The notes beneath the pieces were generated by a model. The model saw nothing but the letters and a program-made list of their open reading frames with translations, had not been told where the DNA came from and searched no databases. DNA of 64,000 nucleotides, from positions 22,149 to 86,148 of the forward strand of contig NZ_JACJSD010000029.1 in NCBI RefSeq assembly GCF_014697615.1, in the 5' to 3' direction. This stretch comes from Nostoc sp. FACHB-280 (GTDB lineage: Bacteria; Cyanobacteriota; Cyanobacteriia; Cyanobacteriales; Nostocaceae). Below are positions 15,158 to 23,744 of this stretch, one piece after another. Both the position numbers and the translations under genes were made by a program. Each line of letters opens with the position of its first letter. Positions within the stretch are counted from its first letter, which is position 1.

Positions 15158-16702
15158 ATGAACGCTAATTCCCAACAACAGCGCAGCATAAAGGCATTTA
15201 CGGACTTTATCTCTACTCCTATAGAAACCCTACTACAGAGACATCACAACACTGTTAGTTCACAAATAGTCTTAACATTGTTTCGGGATGTGGCGGCGAA
15301 TGTGCCAGCATACCAGGCATTTTTAGCCGAAAGAGGCATTAATCCAGCGACAATTCAAAGTTTAGAAGATTTTCAGCAATTACCTGCGATCGCTAAAGAA
15401 AATTATATCCAACGTTATCCTCTGCCAGATTTGTGCCGCAATGGACAGTTAGCAGAGTGCGATATGATAGCCGCTTCCTCTGGTTCTACAGGTAAACCCA
15501 CATTTTGGCCTCGCTTCTTCACCGATGAACTGCAAATAGCCACCCGCTTTGAGCAGATTTTTCATGATAGTTTTTTTGCAGATACTCGACGCACCCTGGC
15601 TGTAGTTTGTTTCACCCTAGGAACTTGGGTAGGGGGAATGTTCACGACAAATTGTTGTCGTTATTTGGCGAGTAAAGGTTATCCCATCACCCTTATTACT
15701 CCTGGTAACAACAAAGAAGAAATCTTGCGCGTCGTTCAAGAACTAGGGGGAAACTTTGAACAAGTTGTTTTGTTGGGATATCCGCCATTCCTCAAAGATG
15801 TTATTGATACTGGTTTAAGTCGTGGTGTGCAGTGGTCACAATATCACATCAAACTAGTTATGGCGGGAGAAGTATTCAGCGAAGAATGGCGCAGTTTAGT
15901 TGCTGACAGAATAGGTTCCCAAAACCCTTGTTATGATTTCGCCTCACTTTATGGAACTGCTGATGCTGGGGTGTTGGGAAATGAAACGCCGTTGAGTATT
16001 TGCATTCGCCGTTTCTTAGCGAAAAACCCCGACGCTGCTAGAACTTTATTCGGTGAATCTCGTCTACCTACATTAGTCCAATATGACCCCATCAGTCGCT
16101 TTTTTGAGGTGCAGAACAACTCATTATTATTTTCTGGTGATAATGGCGTTCCCCTAGTACGTTACGACATCCTCGACACTGGCGGAATTATTACCTACGA
16201 TGCAATGCTTGAGTTTTTAGCAGAATGGAACTTCAACCCACTAGAAACACTCAGTACTCAAAACTCAGCACTCAGCACTCAGCACTCAGCACTCAAAACC
16301 CCCAGAGGAATACACCCCTTACCTTTCGTCTACGTTTTTGGACGCTCTAACTTTACGGTGTCTTATTTTGGTGCCAATATCTATCCCGAAAATGTCTCTG
16401 TCGGTTTAGAACAACCCGCAGTACAAGAGTGGGTAACAGGGAAATTCGTCTTGCAAGTCAAAGAAGATGCAGACAAGAACCGATTTTTATCTGTAGTTGT
16501 AGAACTCGCACCTGATATTGAAGAAAGTGAAGATAAACGCCAAGCTATCACCGAGTCAATTTTGGTGCAACTTTTACGCCTCAACGGTGAGTTTGCTAAT
16601 TATGTCCCCCCAGAATATCAAACACCACAGGTAACTTTAACCGCAACAGGCGATCGCGAATATTTCCCCATCGGCGTTAAGCATCGTTACACACGTAGAT
16701 AG
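15158..16702 (+). CDS. Phenylacetate-CoA ligase-like adenylating enzyme
   Basis: This 514-residue member of the ANL (AMP-forming) superfamily is closest in look to PaaK/CapK-type ligases. The ATP-binding P-loop is SSGSTGKPTFWP near residue 107; LASLYGTADAG-like and LVRYDILDTGG segments correspond to later adenylation motifs, and the C-terminal region (YVFGRSNFTVSYFGANIYPE) is intact. It should activate a carboxylic acid, possibly aromatic, as the acyl-AMP and CoA ester. Residues about 364-382 (TLSTQNSALSTQHSAL) come from an in-frame heptamer repeat in a linker, apparently tolerated. The TetR gene follows on the same strand, and may control it. Confidence 0.8.
   Translation: MNANSQQQRSIKAFTDFISTPIETLLQRHHNTVSSQIVLTLFRDVAANVPAYQAFLAERGINPATIQSLEDFQQLPAIAKENYIQRYPLPDLCRNGQLAECDMIAASSGSTGKPTFWPRFFTDELQIATRFEQIFHDSFFADTRRTLAVVCFTLGTWVGGMFTTNCCRYLASKGYPITLITPGNNKEEILRVVQELGGNFEQVVLLGYPPFLKDVIDTGLSRGVQWSQYHIKLVMAGEVFSEEWRSLVADRIGSQNPCYDFASLYGTADAGVLGNETPLSICIRRFLAKNPDAARTLFGESRLPTLVQYDPISRFFEVQNNSLLFSGDNGVPLVRYDILDTGGIITYDAMLEFLAEWNFNPLETLSTQNSALSTQHSALKTPRGIHPLPFVYVFGRSNFTVSYFGANIYPENVSVGLEQPAVQEWVTGKFVLQVKEDADKNRFLSVVVELAPDIEESEDKRQAITESILVQLLRLNGEFANYVPPEYQTPQVTLTATGDREYFPIGVKHRYTRR
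16249..16296. repeat. ACTCAGC heptamer repeat inside a coding region
   Basis: Seven-base units CTCAGCA/CTCAGTA/CTCAAAA are repeated about six times within the ligase-like gene and translated as STQ.SAL repeats without breaking the frame. It is the reverse complement of the TGCTGAG unit seen elsewhere in the window. Confidence 0.75.
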
Positions 16703-16817
16703 AAATTTCGTAAAGCTTTATTAATCTCAGTAGTATTAGTCTGTTATAACTTTACAAATGTTTGCTAAATATTGTAGTAAGTTGCTTAATCAAACCTTAT
16801 TTAACCTTAAATATAAT

Positions 16818-16833
16818 GCAAGTAAGTACTTGC
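16818..16833. promoter_or_regulatory. Palindromic operator candidate before the TetR gene
   Basis: GCAAGTA-AG-TACTTGC is a perfect 7-bp inverted repeat with a 2-bp spacer, 7 nt before the ATG. It directly follows a TATAAT box at 16812-16817. The size and place suit autorepression by the TetR protein. Confidence 0.55.
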
Positions 16834-16840
16834 AAGCAAA

Positions 16841-17479
16841 ATGACTAAAAACATCCGTTCATCCACTCTCACCCGTACACGTTTAATTACAGCAGCCTCA
16901 CAGGTATTTGCTAATTTAGGTGTACAAGGCGCAACTACCCGCGAAATAGCTCGCGTTGCTGGCGTGAATGAGGTAACATTATTTCGTCACTTTGCCAGCA
17001 AAGAACAACTCCTCAAAGCAGTTATTGAAAATGCTGTAGCACTCCAGTTAGAAGCTTTGGCTCACCCCGAAGCCTGGACACAAAATCTCAGTGTTGATTT
17101 GAGACACTATGCCAAACTTTATAACTCAATGTTAGAAGCTCAAGAAGATTTAATTCGTACTTTTATTGGGGAAGCTAAACGTCATCCAGAAGCAGCTAAA
17201 CAAGTCATTCAAGAAGCTGCTCAACCCTTAAGCGAAAAACTCATTACCTACCTCAAATCTTGTCAGCAAAATGGTACTGTTAGACCGGAACTTGACCCCG
17301 CACCAGCAGTTGATATGTTTACGGGAATGCTACTCGCAGCTATGCTCTGTCATAATGCTAAACTCAAATATAAGAGTTATACCAATGATGAATATATTGA
17401 TACTTGTGTAGATATTTTTGTCCGTGGTATTAGTTTAATCCCTGTGCCAGTTGTTAACTCAGCTAAGATAAATTGCTAA
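16841..17479 (+). CDS. TetR/AcrR family transcriptional regulator
   Basis: This 212-residue regulator has an N-terminal TetR helix-turn-helix at about residues 12-62 (AASQVFANLGVQGATTREIA, VNEVTLFRHFASKEQLL) and a C-terminal ligand domain without a recognised signature. A palindrome with a TATAAT box overlaps its 5' region, suggesting that it represses itself. The upstream ligase-like gene, 138 bases away on the same strand, is a plausible second target. Its 3' end overlaps that of the convergent next gene by four bases. Confidence 0.88.
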   Translation: MTKNIRSSTLTRTRLITAASQVFANLGVQGATTREIARVAGVNEVTLFRHFASKEQLLKAVIENAVALQLEALAHPEAWTQNLSVDLRHYAKLYNSMLEAQEDLIRTFIGEAKRHPEAAKQVIQEAAQPLSEKLITYLKSCQQNGTVRPELDPAPAVDMFTGMLLAAMLCHNAKLKYKSYTNDEYIDTCVDIFVRGISLIPVPVVNSAKINC

Positions 17480-17913
17480 AGCAAAATTCGCCCAGATAAT
17501 AACCTCCGCACAAAGCCAAACAAACCAATTGCTACATTAATTTGCGTTTGAGTTTTACTGGCTTCATCTATATTCGCCAAAATTTTCTGCATTTCGGCGG
17601 CATTATCAGAATTAACTTCAATCACAATTTTATTAATAATGGCGGCTCTTACACTATCAATGGTATATTTACATTCCTGAATTGCTGGTCTTAAGGTATT
17701 TACTAAATCCCAATTACTTTTATCTTTAGCTTGCTTTAATTCAAATTGCAGCATAAGTAAAATATCTTCTAATTCATCTTCTGTAGACTGTAATTTCGGT
17801 AAATTAATACTATCTTTGGGTTCTGTTTGTAACTGTTGAATAATTGTAGCTAAACTATCTATTGTTTTATTACCAACCACTGCTATAATGTTATTTACAG
17901 GCTGATTATTCAT
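17476..17913 (-). CDS. Hypothetical protein of the lipoprotein operon
   Basis: I do not recognise this 145-residue protein. It is Gln/Ile/Asn-rich and mainly helical, with likely coiled-coil segments at about 20-75 and a hydrophobic C-terminal stretch ending IGLFGFVRRLLSGRILL. It may associate with the membrane. I start at ATG 17913, with AAGGT 7 nt upstream, rather than the GTG at 17922. It begins 13 bases after the lipoprotein gene stop, so the two form an operon. Confidence 0.65.
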   Translation of the reverse strand: MNNQPVNNIIAVVGNKTIDSLATIIQQLQTEPKDSINLPKLQSTEDELEDILLMLQFELKQAKDKSNWDLVNTLRPAIQECKYTIDSVRAAIINKIVIEVNSDNAAEMQKILANIDEASKTQTQINVAIGLFGFVRRLLSGRILL

Positions 17914-17926
17914 AATGATCACCTTG

Positions 17927-18892
17927 TTAGATTTGGCATTTCAGTTGAGATTTATCAGGTTTTGATTGTCCATTGACAACATCAATAAAAAAACTGCTCA
18001 GAGTTTGATCAGATTTAATTTCTTGCTCAACAATATTAATTCTGCCTCTGAGTGAACTGTAATTATTCCCAGTGATATCTGTAGTTAAATTTAAGATTTG
18101 GGTAATTCTCGCTGCCACCACATCAAAGCTAAGATGGGGATATTCATCAATGAGTTTGGATAGCCTTTGTCCTTTATCTGCTGCTACTATAAATTTAGCG
18201 ATCGCTGCTTCTATCAGTTCCTTTTCTTCAACATCCAAACTCTGCCACTGTCTGACTAACACACCGACTTGCTTTTCAATTGCTTGCTTCTCTGCTTCTG
18301 ATATATTCGCTTGTCTATACGCTTGACGCAGCTTAATTAACTCGGCTCCAATATCTGCTCGTTCAGGATTTTTTGGCTTGGGTGGATTTTCTTGCAAAAG
18401 TTTTGCCAAACGCAGCATTTTCACCGTTAAACACCTTGCTGGTCGTGCCGTTTGTGCTACTATCTTGCTACTACCATAATCAATAGCTTCCAGATTGCTA
18501 AATATCTCGGCAACTTGATCATATTCTGCTTGTAAATTGTTTAAAGCTGCATCAAATTCTGTTGGTTGCTTTTTTTCTCCTAAAATAATTAAATCTAACT
18601 CTTGAAAATTAATACTACCACCATTACTATCATCTTCCAGAATAGGATTATTTAATAATTCCTCAACAATTTTTTCTGGGTCATCCCTGGTAGAATCTCG
18701 CAGTTGCAATTGATTAATCTCTCTATATGAATTAATTGCCTCAGCAGCTTGGTTACGAAAGTTTTCCGCCGTAGCTCTGAGGATAGCTCTTCGTTCTGGT
18801 GTACAGCTACTCAGAGTCAAACTAATAGCAACAACAATTAAAGTCAAATTACCAACTGTATTTTTTGACAAACAGCAAAATTTGATGGACAT
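17927..18892 (-). CDS. Predicted lipoprotein, helical
   Basis: This 321-residue protein has a lipoprotein signal peptide: basic start, hydrophobic core LTLIVVAISL and lipobox LSSC with the acceptor Cys near residue 30. I start at ATG 18892; the frame extends a few codons to a TTG at 18916. The mature part is helical with Glu/Gln/Lys-rich segments (DAALNNLQAEYDQVAEIF, ISEAEKQAIEKQVGVLVRQW) suggesting coiled coil. No domain is recognised. It is first in a two-gene operon with the 145-residue protein. The 417 bases upstream are AT-rich and show only a TATAAT box at 19275-19280 facing the other way. Confidence 0.65.
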   Translation of the reverse strand: MSIKFCCLSKNTVGNLTLIVVAISLTLSSCTPERRAILRATAENFRNQAAEAINSYREINQLQLRDSTRDDPEKIVEELLNNPILEDDSNGGSINFQELDLIILGEKKQPTEFDAALNNLQAEYDQVAEIFSNLEAIDYGSSKIVAQTARPARCLTVKMLRLAKLLQENPPKPKNPERADIGAELIKLRQAYRQANISEAEKQAIEKQVGVLVRQWQSLDVEEKELIEAAIAKFIVAADKGQRLSKLIDEYPHLSFDVVAARITQILNLTTDITGNNYSSLRGRINIVEQEIKSDQTLSSFFIDVVNGQSKPDKSQLKCQI

Positions 18893-19309
18893 AATTATGT
18901 AGAAGAAATATGCCAATCTTGAGAAAATAAATTATTTAATATCTGCTACTATAATCTCTGAATTGCTGTAATTTTTAAAACTTAAATAAAATTCAGCATT
19001 TTACTTCTCACTGAAGCAGAAAAAATATTTAAAACTCTGAATAAACTAAGAAATGTAAATATATATTTAGCTGTGGAAATGAAAAATTAGCCAATCCAAG
19101 CACAACACCATCAAAATAACTAATTTTTTTAGATTTTCTTAATCTAGTGTTTTATAAATAACTAATAAATATATAGTTATATGATTATAATAAAGAATTG
19201 TAAATAGTGTAACTTGAAACCTGTAAAATTAACTCCAAACTCTCAGATAGAAGCGGCAAAGCATACGAGCAAGTTATAATTCTCTTGCGGACGAGCGTAA
19301 CAAAAATTT

Positions 19310-19624
19310 ATGAGTAACCCTCTTTTACAAGCCTTTTTTGTAGGCAGAGCAGTAGCTGAAGTGATTAACGAGCGCCTAGAAGTCGCCTTGACTGATGCGT
19401 TAAGTGAGTTAGGTAAATTTGATGCTGAAGCCAGAGAGCAACTGCGTCAGTTTACAGAAGAAGTCACAGCCAGAGCAAATCGGGCAGCAGAGGCGGCTAA
19501 TGTTGGTCAAACCACAACAGTGGGAGAAGACCCAGTTGATTTGCAAGCCAACATTGACGAACTACGCGCGGAAATTGCCCTATTGCGTAATGAACTCCAG
19601 CGATATCGCAGCAGTTCTGTTTAG
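19310..19624 (+). CDS. Conserved small cyanobacterial protein
   Basis: This 104-residue protein has an N-terminal segment SNPLLQAFFVGRAVAEVINE followed by two amphipathic helices and a C-terminal coiled coil (LQANIDELRAEIALLRNELQ). The look is that of a conserved cyanobacterial/plastid family of unknown function, perhaps DUF6825, which I cannot confirm. A TATAAT box lies 30 nt upstream at 19275-19280. The next gene (ABC1-type kinase) begins about 60 bases downstream after a heptamer-repeat patch, so linkage is possible. Confidence 0.7.
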   Translation: MSNPLLQAFFVGRAVAEVINERLEVALTDALSELGKFDAEAREQLRQFTEEVTARANRAAEAANVGQTTTVGEDPVDLQANIDELRAEIALLRNELQRYRSSSV

Positions 19625-19639
19625 TTAATGGTCAAGAGT

Positions 19640-19696
19640 TAATAGTCAAGAGTCAAAATGACGACTGACAAATGACCAATGACGAATGACAAATGA
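19640..19696. repeat. AATGACN repeat before the ABC1 kinase gene
   Basis: ATGACAAATGACCAATGACG-type units are repeated in a direct array that overlaps the first codons of the next reading frame. A related CATTCGTCATTTG patch lies at 42493-42515. It is another STRR-type repeat. Confidence 0.55.
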
Positions 19697-21464
19697 CTCT
19701 TTAATCAAACACAGTTTAGGAATCAGAGTGTCTTATCTTCCAGTTGATTCAGTGACAAACCAACGGTACGCAAAAGATATGGAACAAAGTTATTCAGACA
19801 AAGCATACCGTTGGAATCGTGAAAACTACTCTAGCAAACGCCGTTTTGTGGACATTTGGTCTTTCGTGTTGACCTTTATGTTCAAAGTTTGGCGTTACAA
19901 CAAATCTTGGAGTTATCCAGGTGGTGTAACAGAGGCCAAACAAGCAGCAAGGCGCAAAGCCCAAGCAATTTGGGTAAGAAATACATTACTAGATTTAGGG
20001 CCGACTTTTATTAAAGTTGGGCAGTTGTTTTCAACTCGTGCTGATATTTTTCCGAGTGAATATGTCGAAGAGTTGTCAAAACTGCAAGATAAAGTCCCGG
20101 CATTTAGCTATGAGCAAGTAGAAACGATTATTGAGCAAGAATTAGGGAAGAAAATTCCGGAACTTTTTCAAAGTTTTGAACCTATTCCACTAGCGGCTGC
20201 GAGTTTAGGACAAGTACACAAAGCTGTGCTGCACAGTGGGGAAGCTGTTGTCGTTAAAGTACAGCGTCCTGGATTAAAAAAGTTATTTGAAATAGATTTA
20301 CAGATTCTCAAAGGAATTGCGCGTTACTTCCAAAATCATCCCAAATGGGGGAAGGGACGAGACTGGATGGGGATTTATGAAGAATGTTGTCGCATTCTTT
20401 GGGAAGAAATTGATTATCTTGGAGAAGGCCGTAACGCTGATACATTTCGCCGCAACTTTCGCGGTTATGACTGGGTGAAAGTGCCTAGAGTTTATTGGCG
20501 TTACGCTTCACCACGGGTTCTGACCTTAGAATATTTACCAGGCATTAAAATTAGTCAATATGAAGCTTTAGAAGCTGCGGGTTTAGACCGGAAATTAATT
20601 GCGCGTCAAGGCGCTCAAGCTTATTTACATCAATTGCTGAATAATGGCTTTTTCCATGCTGACCCCCATCCAGGTAACATTGCTGTCAGTGCAGAGGGTG
20701 GTTTAATCTTCTACGACTTTGGGATGATGGGGCGAATTAAGTCCAATGTTCGAGAAGGACTGATGGAAACCCTGTTTGGCATTGCCCAAAAAGATGGCGA
20801 TCGCGTAGTAGAATCACTAGTTAATTTAGGAGCGATCGCACCAGTCGATGATATGGGGCCAGTCCGGCGTTCTGTCCAGTATATGCTGGACAATTTCATG
20901 GATAAGCCGTTTGAAACACAATCAGTTGCAGCAATTAGTGATGATCTATACGAAATAGCTTATAATCAGCCATTTAGATTTCCTGCAACGTTTACTTTTG
21001 TGATGCGAGCTTTTTCCACTCTAGAGGGGGTAGGCAAGGGCTTAGATCCAGAATTTAACTTTATGGAAGTTGCCCAACCTTATGCAATGCAGCTTATGAC
21101 AAACATGAATGGCGCTGACAGCAACAGCTTTTTAAATGAATTAAGTCGTCAAGCAGTACAGGTAAGTACAACAGCATTTGGACTACCCCGTAGGCTAGAA
21201 GATACCCTGGAAAAATTAGAGCGGGGTGATATGCGGGTGCGGGTGCGTTCTATCGAATCAGAACGCCTGTTACGACGACAGGCAAGTATCCAACTTGGAA
21301 TTAGTTACGCTTTGATAATCAGTGGATTTACTCTGTCAGCTACCATTTTATTGGTGAATCATTATGTATGGTTAGCGGTGGTAGCTGGCTTGATTGCAGC
21401 AGCCGTCTCAGTAATCCTGATCCGTTTGCTTCTTCGCCTCGACCGTTATGAACGTATGTATTAA
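19686..21464 (+). CDS. ABC1/UbiB (AarF) family atypical kinase
   Basis: This protein of up to 592 residues has the ABC1 hallmark motifs: KxGQ in FIKVGQLFSTRADIFP, AAASLGQVHKA in place of the usual glycine loop, VVVKVQRPG with the catalytic Lys, HADPHPGNI and YDFGMMG. Two transmembrane helices lie at the extreme C terminus. The family supports quinone synthesis or membrane lipid homeostasis, in plastids at plastoglobules. The ATG at 19686 lies in a heptamer repeat, so the true start may be Met32 at 19779 (EQSYSDKAYRWNRENY). The PP2C gene follows after 18 bases, suggesting a kinase-phosphatase operon. Confidence 0.88.
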   Translation: MTNDSLIKHSLGIRVSYLPVDSVTNQRYAKDMEQSYSDKAYRWNRENYSSKRRFVDIWSFVLTFMFKVWRYNKSWSYPGGVTEAKQAARRKAQAIWVRNTLLDLGPTFIKVGQLFSTRADIFPSEYVEELSKLQDKVPAFSYEQVETIIEQELGKKIPELFQSFEPIPLAAASLGQVHKAVLHSGEAVVVKVQRPGLKKLFEIDLQILKGIARYFQNHPKWGKGRDWMGIYEECCRILWEEIDYLGEGRNADTFRRNFRGYDWVKVPRVYWRYASPRVLTLEYLPGIKISQYEALEAAGLDRKLIARQGAQAYLHQLLNNGFFHADPHPGNIAVSAEGGLIFYDFGMMGRIKSNVREGLMETLFGIAQKDGDRVVESLVNLGAIAPVDDMGPVRRSVQYMLDNFMDKPFETQSVAAISDDLYEIAYNQPFRFPATFTFVMRAFSTLEGVGKGLDPEFNFMEVAQPYAMQLMTNMNGADSNSFLNELSRQAVQVSTTAFGLPRRLEDTLEKLERGDMRVRVRSIESERLLRRQASIQLGISYALIISGFTLSATILLVNHYVWLAVVAGLIAAAVSVILIRLLLRLDRYERMY

Positions 21465-21482
21465 ATATTGCCTTAAAAAATT

Positions 21483-22217
21483 ATGAAATTAAAATTCACG
21501 GGTTTTAGTGATCCGGGTCTTATTCGTTCTAGTAACCAAGATGCTTATTATATCGATCCTGAAGGACGATTTTTTATCGTCGCTGATGGCATGGGTGGTC
21601 ACGCAGGTGGTGAAGAAGCAAGTCACATTGCTACCAGAGAAATTCAAGCCTATTTAGTAGCAAATTGGGATGGGGCTGAATCAGATACTGAAATCCTCGA
21701 AAAAGCTCTGTGGCAAGCAAATGAAGCTATCTTACAAGATCAGCAAAATCATCCCGAACGTGCTGATATGGGTACTACCGTAGTTGTAGTACTTTTCCGT
21801 CAAGCAGGCGCTCCTTTGTGCGCTCATGTCGGCGACTCTCGATTGTATCGCTTGCGGAATTCACAACTAGAGCAAATCACCGAAGACCATACTTGGGTAG
21901 CAAGAGCTATTAAAATTGGTGACATCACTGCGGAAGAAGCCAGAATTCATCCTTTCCGCCATGTGCTTTCCCGGTGTTTGGGTCGAGAAGACCTTAACCA
22001 ATTTGATGTGCAACCATTGGATGTGAAAGGGAGCGATCGCTTGCTATTATGCAGTGATGGTCTCACAGAAGAACTGGTAGACGAACAAATTGCTGATTGT
22101 CTACAAAACATCCCCATACTGGAAAAAGCCTCTATCTCCCTCATAGAAGCTGCTAAAGAACATGGCGGGCATGATAACATCACAGTCGTGATCGTAGAAG
22201 TACAAGAGAACTACTAG
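21483..22217 (+). CDS. PP2C-type Ser/Thr protein phosphatase
   Basis: This 244-residue bacterial PP2C (Stp1/PrpC type) contains the metal and catalytic motifs in order: SNQDAYYID, VADGMGGHAGGEEAS, MGTTVVVVL, HVGDSRLYR, LLLCSDGLTEE and HDNITVVIVEV. It should remove phosphate from Ser/Thr residues in the cytoplasm in a Mg/Mn-dependent way, opposing the Hanks kinases encoded in this window. It lies 18 bases after the ABC1-kinase gene and is probably co-transcribed. The length is normal for the single-domain class. Confidence 0.92.
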   Translation: MKLKFTGFSDPGLIRSSNQDAYYIDPEGRFFIVADGMGGHAGGEEASHIATREIQAYLVANWDGAESDTEILEKALWQANEAILQDQQNHPERADMGTTVVVVLFRQAGAPLCAHVGDSRLYRLRNSQLEQITEDHTWVARAIKIGDITAEEARIHPFRHVLSRCLGREDLNQFDVQPLDVKGSDRLLLCSDGLTEELVDEQIADCLQNIPILEKASISLIEAAKEHGGHDNITVVIVEVQENY

Positions 22218-23141
22218 ATAGTCAACACTCACCAGTCAAAATTACCTTTGACCAACAGTTAATCGTGTTTTTAGCCCGCCAGTCGCCCTTCTGGTGAAAT
22301 TCTTCGTGGCTAACGGCAGTTTACTTCATTCCTATGCACTGCCTGACCATACAGTCCACATCTACCAGCCTAGAATTATGAAAAATCAAGGGGTTGAGCA
22401 AGGGTGTGGGGGTGTTGTATTCAAAACCCTTTCACCCCTACACTCAATCTTGATGCGTAAGATCAAGTTCAGTTAATTAGTGATGATTCCCCCACATCTG
22501 TGCAGGAAGGTCACAACCCTTTCCTTTGTCTTCTCTGCTCCCTCTGCGCTCTTAATGGCAAGTCTTTCAGCGAACACGATATAAGTCTTGGAAGGAACGG
22601 ACTCACATTTTTGTCCAATCCCAAAATTGTTTGACTTTGAACATTATTTTTAGTAGATATACTCAGCAATTTGTTCAGCCTGAGCATTTTTATTTTTTAC
22701 AACTTGATAAAAATACTCTTAACTTCCAAAATTTAGCAGTTGGAGGCAGAGTTTATATAATTTGTTGAATTGACATCTTGCACCTAATACGGTATAGCGA
22801 ATATAATTCAGGTTTAATACCTTGTATTTGCCTTTGCACTCATCAGTTTTCCTCTCCCAGAGAATCTGTAACTCGAAAAGGCTAAAATCAGGTATTTAGA
22901 TTCACTATTTGTGAAATTTCCCGGAATTTGCCTCAATATACTTGAGTTGTATACCAGTAGGTTTAGGCAAAGACGGTTAAGGACACAAAAAATTTAATCC
23001 CAAGGGGTGTGGGCAAATAGTCAAACAATTGTTATCTTTCTTAATACATAGGAACAAATGTAGAGCTAATTCCCAAAACTATCCTTTGTAGGATTTCTGT
23101 CCCTAAATCTCACTTTTACGTGTTGTTTTTCGGAGTTTACT
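22218..23141. other. Long spacer upstream of nblA
   Basis: This 924-bp region has no gene I can support. It contains a G/C-rich imperfect inverted repeat at about 22400-22448 (GGGTGTGGGGGTG with CACCCCTACAC), a CTCTGCTCCCTCTGCGCTC patch near 22535-22555, and presumably a long nblA leader and promoters. I found no GTA-N8-TAC NtcA site by eye. Confidence 0.4.
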
Positions 23142-23339
23142 ATGAACCAGCCAATTGAATTATCTTTGGAACAACAATTCAGCATTCGTTCATTTGCTAC
23201 TCAGGTGCAGCACATGAGCCATGACCAAGCAAAAGACTTTTTGGTCAAGCTCTATGAGCAAATGGTTGTGCGCGAGGCTACCTACCAAGAGTTACTTAAG
23301 CACCAGTGGGGCTTAGATTCAGGTTCCACTCTGGCATAG
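23142..23339 (+). CDS. nblA: Phycobilisome degradation protein NblA
   Basis: This 65-residue member of the NblA family contains the conserved segments LSLEQQFSIRSF, MSHDQAKDFLVKLYEQM and YQELLKHQWG. NblA binds phycobiliproteins and recruits a Clp protease so that phycobilisomes are broken down during nitrogen or other starvation. Length and termini match the family. AGTTT-type spacing before the ATG includes GGAG 10 nt upstream. The long 5' spacer suggests complex regulation, expected because nblA is strongly starvation-induced. Confidence 0.95.
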   Translation: MNQPIELSLEQQFSIRSFATQVQHMSHDQAKDFLVKLYEQMVVREATYQELLKHQWGLDSGSTLA

Positions 23340-23744
23340 ACTTACTTTTTGTGTCGCAGTGGGCGACCTCCTTCTCTTGCTCGGTTCCAAGAAGGAAAGG
23401 AGCTGGGGATGCTGGGGCGTCAACTTTAAATCAGTGATTGTAAATTGATTGTTTTAACCTAACTTTATGACTAGCCAAATTAAAGGCTGCACATATTTGT
23501 TAAGAGTAAACTGTATTGTAGGGGATAAATTAGAAAGTTTAGATAGCTGAGGTTATTAACTCAAAGCTAATTAAGCAAACTAATTTGGGTGCTGTATTGG
23601 ATACATAGCACGACTTGCGTAGATCCATTTAATTGTAGTTTACCAATCACCATCGCTAATCATTATATTTGCTATAACGTAAGGCTTACAACCGAATATA
23701 GTTTTTTCGTTACAAAAGTTTACATTTTGCAATCTACAACATTA
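23340..23744. other. Spacer after nblA
   Basis: An imperfect inverted repeat at 23368-23402 (CTCCTTCTCTTG with CAAGAAGGAAAGGAG) may end nblA transcription, though no T-run follows. The rest is AT-rich, and the short open frame inside it shows no coding signature. Confidence 0.35.

Noticed and set aside
22294..22476. 60-residue ORF in the spacer before nblA
   Set aside because: No conserved sequence, no ribosome site, and it runs over an inverted repeat.
22600..23141. NtcA binding site upstream of nblA
   Set aside because: I looked for GTA-N8-TAC by eye and found no acceptable match; regulation by NtcA is therefore not claimed.
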